Positions 1 to 5,700 of a stretch of 12,044 bases of DNA are shown one piece after another. This DNA comes from G039029935 sp039029935 (lineage in GTDB: Bacteria > Chloroflexota > Anaerolineae > Caldilineales > Caldilineaceae). The position numbers were made by a program, and so were the translations under genes. The stretch covers positions 1 through 12,044 of the forward strand of contig JBCCFC010000277.1 in assembly GCA_039029935.1 (NCBI GenBank). The letters are read 5' to 3'. Every line of letters begins with the position of its first letter. The stretch's first letter is position 1. The notes below the pieces were generated by a model. It did not search any database. It was not told the DNA's origin and saw only the letters and a program-made list of their open reading frames with translations.

Positions 1-126
1 CACAGTATCCCTGAACCTGACCCTGATATTTGGGGTCCTACTTTAGACACTATTTTCGAGGAACCCGCTGACACGCAAGCGGAGCAAAACGAGAAAATTG
101 GTCAGACCAATTTCTACTGCGTGTAA
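1..126 (+). CDS. C-terminal end of an unrecognised protein (partial)
   Basis: The reading frame is open from the first base of the window to a TAA at 124-126, giving the last 41 residues of a protein whose start lies outside. The tail is acidic and proline-rich at its beginning (PEPDPDIWGP) and then polar (many E, Q, D), ending in NFYCV. No domain, motif or membrane segment is recognisable in so short a piece, and I do not assign a function. It is called a gene end because the frame is uninterrupted and a stem-loop begins directly after the stop. A chance open frame of this length is still possible. Confidence 0.45.
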   Translation, partial: HSIPEPDPDIWGPTLDTIFEEPADTQAEQNEKIGQTNFYCV

Positions 127-167
127 TCTCTAATGCCGGCTATCTCGTGTATAACCCGCACTAGAGA
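127..167. other. Stem-loop directly after the stop of the partial gene
   Basis: The arms TCTCTAATGC (127-136) and GCACTAGAGA (158-167) are complementary at 9 of 10 positions, with a 21-base loop. The structure begins at the first base after the stop codon at 124-126, which is where a 3' end hairpin would sit. No T-run follows, so it is not a classical intrinsic terminator. It could be a 3' stabilising hairpin or chance. Apart from this, I see nothing in 168-235. Confidence 0.3.
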
Positions 168-235
168 GTGCTCACTCCACATTTCAATGGGTAATTTATT
201 TTGTGGAACGGCCTTATTCATATTAGCTAGCTTTT

Positions 236-886
236 TTATGGTTCTGTGTTGGCTAGGCCATGACGTAACGCCAGAATGGCTGCTTGGGTACGGTCGGTGA
301 CGCCTAGTTTGGTGAAAATCGCGCTTACATAGTTGCGCACGGTTCCGTCGGAGAGGTGGAGGCGTCGGGCAATGTCAGGGTTACTCAAGCCACGTGCCAA
401 CAGGCTGAGGATGTCGCGCTCACGGCGGTTTAGGTCGGCTGCGATGGTCGTATCTGTACTCGAGTGCTGCTGGCTAATCTGTGTGAACAGTTTCCCTGCC
501 ACGTCGGGGTCCACATGGGTTTTACCCGCCACGGTGTCTCTGACAGCAGCCACTAGCTGTTCGGCTGGCGTCGCCTTGAGCAAGTACCCCGCCGCCCCAC
601 TGCGAATGGCGTCAAAGACCCATTCATCGGCATCATAGGTCGTCAGAACCAGCACCTGCACAGCAGGATATTTTTCTCGAATTTGGCGGGTGGCCTGGAT
701 ACCATTCATAATTGGCATTTTGAGATCCATCAAAACCAGATCAGGCTGGCGTTCGGCAATCTGTGTCAACGCCTCTGCGCCATTATACGCGATGCCCACT
801 ACCTCCATGTCCGGTGAATTGTTTAAAATTACGCGTAATCCTTGACAGACAATATCCTGATCGTCACAAATTAAGATAGAAATCAT
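236..886 (-). CDS. NarL/FixJ-family two-component response regulator
   Basis: A 216-residue DNA-binding response regulator, the usual length for this family. The receiver domain (about 1-120) has the acidic pair D8/D9, the phosphoacceptor D54 within LVLMDLKMP, the switch threonine T82 in LVLTTYD and the invariant lysine K104 in GYLLKATP. The LuxR-type helix-turn-helix (about 152-210) is well formed: LNRRERDILSLLARG, then SNPDIARRLHLSDGTVRNYV. By family knowledge it is phosphorylated by a histidine kinase, dimerises and activates or represses promoters. Its likely partner is the kinase encoded just upstream on the same strand. The ATG is supported by GGAG seven bases upstream. Unusually for such pairs, 262 bases including a mobile element separate the two genes. 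The target genes are unknown. Confidence 0.95.
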   Translation of the reverse strand: MISILICDDQDIVCQGLRVILNNSPDMEVVGIAYNGAEALTQIAERQPDLVLMDLKMPIMNGIQATRQIREKYPAVQVLVLTTYDADEWVFDAIRSGAAGYLLKATPAEQLVAAVRDTVAGKTHVDPDVAGKLFTQISQQHSSTDTTIAADLNRRERDILSLLARGLSNPDIARRLHLSDGTVRNYVSAIFTKLGVTDRTQAAILALRHGLANTEP

Positions 887-912
887 TCATTTTCTCCATA
901 TACTCATCTGTG

Positions 913-1011
913 ACTTCGCTGAAAAAAGTCCGACTTCTGTAGAATTTTCTAATCGCTACCACTGGTGAGAAGTCGGACTTTTAAGCGATTTTGACCTTTT
1001 TTCAGCAGAGT
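913..1011. mobile_element. 99-bp MITE-like element, copy A
   Basis: A short non-coding element between the response regulator and histidine kinase genes. Its ends are imperfect inverted repeats (ACTTCGCTGAAAAAA at the left, ACTCTGCTGAAAAAA reading in from the right). CATCTGTG flanks it on both sides (905-912 and 1012-1019), or TCATCTGTG if the end T is counted as target, consistent with an 8-9 bp target duplication. Inside is a perfect 15-bp inverted repeat, AAAAGTCCGACTTCT (924-938) and AGAAGTCGGACTTTT (968-982). A second copy of the same length lies inverted at 2496-2594, about 85% identical by eye. It encodes no protein and would need a transposase supplied elsewhere. I cannot name the parent insertion-sequence family. 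Confidence 0.8.
922..982 (-). terminator. Hairpin plus T-run within MITE copy A, minus strand
   Basis: Read on the minus strand, the 15-bp stem (arms 982-968 and 938-924, 29-base loop) is followed directly by a run of T (complement of the six A at 922-927), as in an intrinsic terminator. It lies downstream of the histidine kinase stop and upstream of the response regulator start, so it could reduce read-through from kinase to regulator. The loop is long and the stem is only moderately GC-rich, so efficiency is uncertain. Confidence 0.4.
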
Positions 1012-1054
1012 CATCTGTGCATTATTTAAGGGTTTGCCAGTGGGCCAGTAATCA

Positions 1055-1106
1055 GTATTCGGTGTATCAGTACCGAGGGACCGACCTACCGAATACCGAC
1101 CACCGA
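1055..1106. repeat. Cluster of ACCGA direct repeats with an inverted arm
   Basis: Five copies of ACCGA start at 1072, 1080, 1088, 1095 and 1102, spaced 8, 8, 7 and 7 bases apart. The left flank, GTATTCGGT (1055-1063), is the perfect reverse complement of ACCGAATAC (1088-1096), so the block can also fold. It lies between MITE copy A and the end of the histidine kinase gene, in otherwise non-coding sequence. It could be a run of protein-binding sites, a decayed short-sequence repeat, or a folded 3' region. No sequence feature decides between them. Confidence 0.5.
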
Positions 1107-1126
1107 CCAACCATTTCATACTTAAG

Positions 1127-1140
1127 TTTACACGTGTGAA
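1127..1140. promoter_or_regulatory. Palindrome around ACACGTGT, possible operator
   Basis: TTTACAC followed directly by GTGTGAA forms a 14-base palindrome with a single mismatched pair, nine bases beyond the end of the histidine kinase gene. Short two-fold symmetric sites of this kind often bind dimeric regulators. Here it would sit upstream of the response regulator, although about 240 bases away. No convincing promoter was found beside it, so a regulatory role is only a suggestion. Confidence 0.25.
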
Positions 1141-1148
1141 TTATCTAC

Positions 1149-2402
1149 TCACCTGTGTATCACCAAATGAATTGAGGTCCCATTACCCAGAGAACTTTCG
1201 ATGCTCAACTGACCATCAATCATTCTGGCGCGCTCTTGCATACCCAGTAAGCCAAAATGATGCTGGCTATCGATCTGGCCGGGGTCAAACCCAACACCAT
1301 CGTCTGCTATTTTCAGAACTATCTGATCATCGCTCTGCGTCAATTGAACAGTGACTGTCCGTGCTGCGGCATGTTTGCCAATGTTTGCCAAGGCTTCCTG
1401 TGCAATGCGGTAGACTCCTTGCTCGACGGCTGGCACAAGATGCTCGAACTGCCCAGCACTTTGCCAATCGAGGACCGCCCCCATTTTGTCTACGGTCGAT
1501 TCTGCAAGCTCGCGAACGGCCAGCACCAAGCCTAAGTCCTCTAATGGGGACGCACGCAACGCCAGCAGTGCGCGACGGGTTTCAGCTAACCCAATACGGA
1601 TTTCTTCTGAAGATTGCGCCAACATCATGCGTACATCATCTGGCGCGGTATCCCAAAGCGTCTTAATCGCCTCAAGTTGCACTGCTGTTCCGCTTAAGGT
1701 ATGGGCGAGCGTATCGTGCATTTCCCGCGCCAAACGGTTGCGCTCGCGGCTGATGGTTAGCTGTTCCAATGTTGTGGCAAAGTGGGTTAGCTGTTCGTTG
1801 GCCTCGGCCAGTGCTTGACGCTGCTGACGTTGGTTTTTCATCAATTGGACGACCATATAGCCGACCAAAATATACGTACCAGTTCTCACAGTGATTAACC
1901 CCAACAATGACGATACATGTGGATTGCCCACGTAGCCAGATAAGACGGTTAACACACTATCAAGCAGGGCTGTACCAATGCTGAAAAAGATCACCTTTCT
2001 CAGATCATATTGCCAGCCAGTCAAGATGAGTGGAATAAACAAAACCAAGAATACTTGCCAGGTTTCTGAGACAATGCCGGCCTCGGTCTCGTTAAATTCG
2101 GTCAATAACTCGCTATGATGCCCCAACATCGGCCCAATGGTTGCGAAAAGCAAACCCAGCGGCAGAAAACGATTACCGAGCCGTGCCGACAACCCCGGCC
2201 ACCAGAGATAGAGTATCAACAGGGTTACTTCTATCGTCCTTACCCCTTCATAGAGCGTCTCCGGCAACTTATCAGGCGGGGAATCACCCAAAGCAATGTT
2301 CACAATACGTATGAACACAAACATCCATTCCAACCCAAAACGGAACGTTGTGAGCAACCGAAAAACGGATAGCAGGCCAAATTCAAGGTCACGCTGTTTC
2401 AT
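1149..2402 (-). CDS. Membrane sensor histidine kinase, NarL/DesK type (HisKA_3 + HATPase_c)
   Basis: A 417-residue sensor kinase, numbered from the ATG at 2402. The N-terminal half is hydrophobic, with about six predicted membrane segments (roughly 13-38, 56-74, 79-95, 114-132, 137-158, 166-188) and no large external domain, so the signal is probably sensed in or at the membrane, as in DesK-like kinases. A short coiled linker (189-215) leads to the HisKA_3 dimerisation domain with phosphoacceptor H229 in AREMHDTLAHTLSG. The ATPase domain follows, with N340 in the N-box (EALANIGKHA), the G1 box DDGVGFD (367-373) and the G2 box GLLGMQERA (384-392), all intact. An upstream TTG in frame at 2408 would add two residues. 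The ATG is preferred because a good promoter places the transcription start at it. Expected partner: the response regulator downstream. Confidence 0.93.
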   Translation of the reverse strand: MKQRDLEFGLLSVFRLLTTFRFGLEWMFVFIRIVNIALGDSPPDKLPETLYEGVRTIEVTLLILYLWWPGLSARLGNRFLPLGLLFATIGPMLGHHSELLTEFNETEAGIVSETWQVFLVLFIPLILTGWQYDLRKVIFFSIGTALLDSVLTVLSGYVGNPHVSSLLGLITVRTGTYILVGYMVVQLMKNQRQQRQALAEANEQLTHFATTLEQLTISRERNRLAREMHDTLAHTLSGTAVQLEAIKTLWDTAPDDVRMMLAQSSEEIRIGLAETRRALLALRASPLEDLGLVLAVRELAESTVDKMGAVLDWQSAGQFEHLVPAVEQGVYRIAQEALANIGKHAAARTVTVQLTQSDDQIVLKIADDGVGFDPGQIDSQHHFGLLGMQERARMIDGQLSIESSLGNGTSIHLVIHR

Positions 2403-2408
2403 GGTCAA

Positions 2409-2437
2409 ATGATAGCATCATTGGCTGTGGTTGTCTA
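2409..2437 (-). promoter_or_regulatory. Sigma70-like promoter of the histidine kinase gene, probably leaderless
   Basis: Read on the minus strand, TAGACA (2437-2432; 5 of 6 to TTGACA) is followed after exactly 17 bases by TATCAT (2414-2409; 5 of 6 to TATAAT). Seven bases beyond the last base of the -10 is position 2402, the A of the proposed ATG. No ribosome binding site precedes that ATG. Together these predict an mRNA that starts at the start codon. Confidence 0.6.
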
Positions 2438-2442
2438 TGGAG

Positions 2443-2468
2443 GCGTGTCATCTATTGATATGACACGC
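2443..2468. promoter_or_regulatory. 9-bp inverted repeat upstream of the kinase promoter (operator-like)
   Basis: GCGTGTCAT (2443-2451) and ATGACACGC (2460-2468) are perfect inverted repeats separated by eight bases. The centre lies about 53 bases upstream of the predicted transcription start at 2402, immediately beyond the -35 element, which is where an activator dimer commonly binds. NarL-family regulators bind such two-fold sites, so autoregulation by the neighbouring response regulator is an attractive but untested idea. Confidence 0.5.
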
Positions 2469-2495
2469 GTCACTTTTATTTCATACACATCTATG

Positions 2496-2594
2496 ACTCT
2501 GCTGAAAAAAGGTCAAACCGATACAAAAGTCCGACTTCTTACCAGTGGTAGCGAATAACAAATTCTACAGAAGTCGGACTTTTTTCAGTGGAGT
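2496..2594. mobile_element. 99-bp MITE-like element, copy B (inverted relative to copy A)
   Basis: The reverse complement of this segment matches copy A over its whole length, with identical size, near-identical ends and the same internal 15-bp inverted repeat (2525-2539 and 2569-2583). It is flanked by CATCTATG on both sides (2488-2495 and 2595-2602), with the match extending to CATCTATGA, which supports an 8-9 bp target duplication independently of copy A. The differences cluster outside the hairpin arms and the right-hand terminal repeat. It lies between the kinase promoter region and the large secreted-protein gene and encodes nothing. Confidence 0.8.
2525..2585 (+). terminator. Hairpin plus T-run within MITE copy B, plus strand
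   Basis: The 15-bp perfect stem (2525-2539 with 2569-2583, 29-base loop) is followed on the plus strand by a T-run at 2580-2585. In this orientation it would stop plus-strand transcripts coming from the kinase side before the large secreted-protein gene. That gene would then need a promoter in 2604-2750, where I found no convincing -35/-10 pair. Confidence 0.35.
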
Positions 2595-2614
2595 CATCTA
2601 TGATTCGGTGGCGA

Positions 2615-2634
2615 GCGTTATTTTGCAATAACGC
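2615..2634. promoter_or_regulatory. Perfect 8-bp hairpin upstream of the secreted-protein gene
   Basis: GCGTTATT (2615-2622) and AATAACGC (2627-2634) are perfect inverted repeats around the tetraloop TTGC. It lies 21 bases right of MITE copy B and about 125 bases upstream of the secreted-protein start, inside the region that should hold its promoter. It may be an operator or an RNA hairpin. No T-run follows, which argues against a terminator. Confidence 0.4.
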
Positions 2635-2752
2635 CCGTACGGATTGAAAGTATATCGACAGCCAATCTGACCTAATTGCAGGAACGTGATCATTTACCCC
2701 CTCGTTAACTTCCAAGGTCAATTCTGTAAGGTTATGTTTGTATGTATGCTTT

Positions 2753-2758
2753 GGAGGG
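2753..2758 (+). promoter_or_regulatory. Strong ribosome binding site that decides the start of the secreted-protein gene
   Basis: GGAGGG lies at 2753-2758. The frame has a TTG at 2738 and ATG codons at 2759 and 2762. The site abuts the first ATG and is better spaced for the second (GGAG leaves five bases), so 2762 is the best start. The TTG would place the ribosome binding site inside the coding region. Confidence 0.7.
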
Positions 2759-2761
2759 ATG

Positions 2762-5700
2762 ATGCGTTTAGACAAGAAAAAACTGATAAAAGGCGTGATT
2801 ATTACCTTTTTCATTATACTATTTGATGTGAACGGATATGCTTCTTTGGCTAAACCTGTTTCTGCCGTAAGTTACGCAGCAGGCGATTCTTCACAGCAAA
2901 ACAACAGCCTGGTCATCATCACAGAATTCATGGCATCTAACAACGACGCACTTGTTGATGAGGACGGTGATAGCAGCGACTGGATTGAACTCCGCAACAC
3001 GACGGGCAATGGTGTCAACTTGGAGGGCTGGTTTCTTACTGATGATGCGTCCAACCTGACCAAGTGGCAGTTCCCATCCGTGACGATTGGCGGTCATGGC
3101 TATCTGGTCGTCTTTGCCTCGGACAAGGACCGCGCTGAGGCGGGTTCTCAACTGCACACCAGCTTCAAATTAAGCAGCGGTGGCGACTATCTTGCCCTTG
3201 TCCAACCCGACGGTGAAACCATCGCCAACGAGTTTGCTCCAACCTATCCAGAACAATATGGCAACGTCTCCTTTGGGCTGGACCCCAACGGTAGCCAAGT
3301 CTACTTCTCACCCGCCACACCCAACGCCGCCAACGGCACAGGCGTCCAACTCTATCAGCTAGCCCCACCCACCGCCACTGTTCAGAGAGGCTTCTATAAC
3401 GCTGCCCAAACGGTCACGCTTACCGCGTCACCGGGCGCAACCATCCGCTATACGACCGACGCCACCGAACCCTCACCCACGCACGGTATAGTCTATAGTG
3501 GGCCGCTGACCATCAACAACACCACTGCCCTGCGCATCATGGCCTATGACGCCAATGGAACCCAATCTGTCATCGACACACACACCTACATCTTTGTTGC
3601 CGATGTTGCCACGCAACCGACCTTTTTTTCATCGGTCATCAATGCCTATGCCAATCAAATTGATGATGCCTTGCTCAGTCTGCCCACGATTTCCATCGTC
3701 ACTCCCCATGCCATTCCGGGACACCACGTCAATGATGTCATACCTGTGCAGGCATCGGTCGAGCTAATCTACCCCGATGGCAGCGAAGGGTTTCAGGCCA
3801 ATGTGGGTGTCAATCGTTATGGCTACGCCAGCCTGATTCACAATGCAAAAAATAACCATCGCCTCTCCTTTGACGACACTTATGGCCCCAATAATCTGCG
3901 TTGGCCTGTCTTTGCCGATTGGGGACAGGGGACCTATACGCCTGCTGAAAAGTTTGACACCATTGATCTACGTGCTGGCGGAACCCATGACCAGTTTCTG
4001 GGCGCGGCGCGTTGGCTGACAACTGAACGTGCTACCTACATTGGCCGACGCTATGTGGCCGACACCATGCTTGATTTGGGCAATCTTGTCCCCCACGGCT
4101 TCTTTGTCCATATGTACATCAACGGCGTCTATTGGGGGCAATATCAGATGTCTGAACGTGTGGACGCTGATTTTTTTGCCGCATACGGCACGGGCGATGA
4201 TGATGACTACGAGTCGACTAAATCGACCAACACGCAGGATGGTCGAACCTGGTCTGTTGTTGATGGCACGGGGGCGGTCTGGCAGAGCATCGTCGATAAC
4301 AGCGGCAACTATGAGTTTGTCAAGGAGAGGCTTGATACGTCCAACCATGTGGACTATTGGCTGACCAAAATTTTTCTCTTTTTTGAACACGAATATCGCG
4401 CAGCGGGTCCGGTTGACCCCGCCGACCCTGCTGGCTATGTGATGGACTCAATGGATACCGACGGTGCATTTGATATCGTGAAAACAGGATTATGGGGCAC
4501 ACCTGTTGAACACAATTTTACAAGCTGGGCAGGTGTACATGGTATCTTTGGCGGCATGTGGAATTCGGGTAACAGCGATTTCCGCACATTGGTGTCCGAC
4601 CGCATCGCCAATGCCTTCTACACACAGAACGACTTCTCTGGTGCATTGCATCCTGATGTTGCACGCGCTCGTTTTGACGAATGGCGTGGGCGCATCAACC
4701 TCAGCGTTCTCACCGAAGCAGCGCGTTGGGTCAATGATGCCACGTTGCCAGCACGATGGAACACTTATATGGATGGCCGCTCGGTCTTTACGGCCCAGCG
4801 CAGTGGCGTTGTCCTCCAACAGCTTAAGGACGCTGGCTATTTCCCGCTGGAGCCTGTCTCGTTTGTTGTCGATACACCCACCAATGTACGCTATGTACGT
4901 GTGATGAAATCGGGTGATAACCCTGGTCATCCCGTGATCAACCTCGGTGAAGTCGAGGTCTTTGATATCAATGGTGTCAACAGGGCGTTGACAGGGATAG
5001 CCGCACAGAATTCGTTCTGGGATATCACGCGCTTCACCGCCGAGAGATGTATTGATGGCAACCTCACACCCGCCACAGGTGCAAACCTCAACATTTGCAC
5101 GACCAGAGGCGATACCCCCAACGATTGGTGGGAGGTGGATTTGGGTGTTGTCTATGACATTCGCGAAATTCGCATCACCAACCGCACTGAATGTTGTGCG
5201 GATCGATTGGGGAATATGTTTGTGTTGGCGTCTGACACGCCTTTCGCTGCCACAAGCACAGACCTTGTCGCTGCTCGTGCCAACGCCGACTATGAATTTC
5301 AGATAGAGCGCACTGTCTTAACGTCCGATCCACACCGCTCCATCATGCTTGGCAACAACGGCAATCCTGCTAGCTGGATCGATTCACCCATTGCCATCTA
5401 CAGCTCGAATGGCGGTGAGATTTTCTACACCACCGATGGCACAGACCCGCGTCTACCTGGTGGAGCCGTGTCGCCATCCGCAACGCAATACACAGGTCCC
5501 GTAACAATGGCGCGCAGCGGTGTACTCAAAGCACGTCCCCGTGTGAATGGCGTATGGGGGCCGCTCACCAGCGACACCTTTCATGTCAACCCACGGGCCA
5601 GCCGTGACACAGTGGTCATCAGCGAAATCTACTACAACCCTGATGGACATGACCCTGACCCGATTTATGACTCGGATGAATACGAATTTCTGGAGTTCAA

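Noticed and set aside
222..238. T-run after AGCTAGC as a terminator of the partial left gene
   Set aside because: The preceding sequence cannot form a stable stem, only a short AGCTAGCT self-complement, so it fails as an intrinsic terminator.
905..2602. Composite transposon carrying the kinase
   Set aside because: Each copy has its own separate target duplication, which fits two independent insertions better than movement as one unit. No transposase is present.
2539..2814. Minus-strand open frame of 91 codons upstream of the secreted-protein gene
   Set aside because: It overlaps MITE copy B and the antisense of the signal-peptide region, has no ribosome binding site and no recognisable fold.
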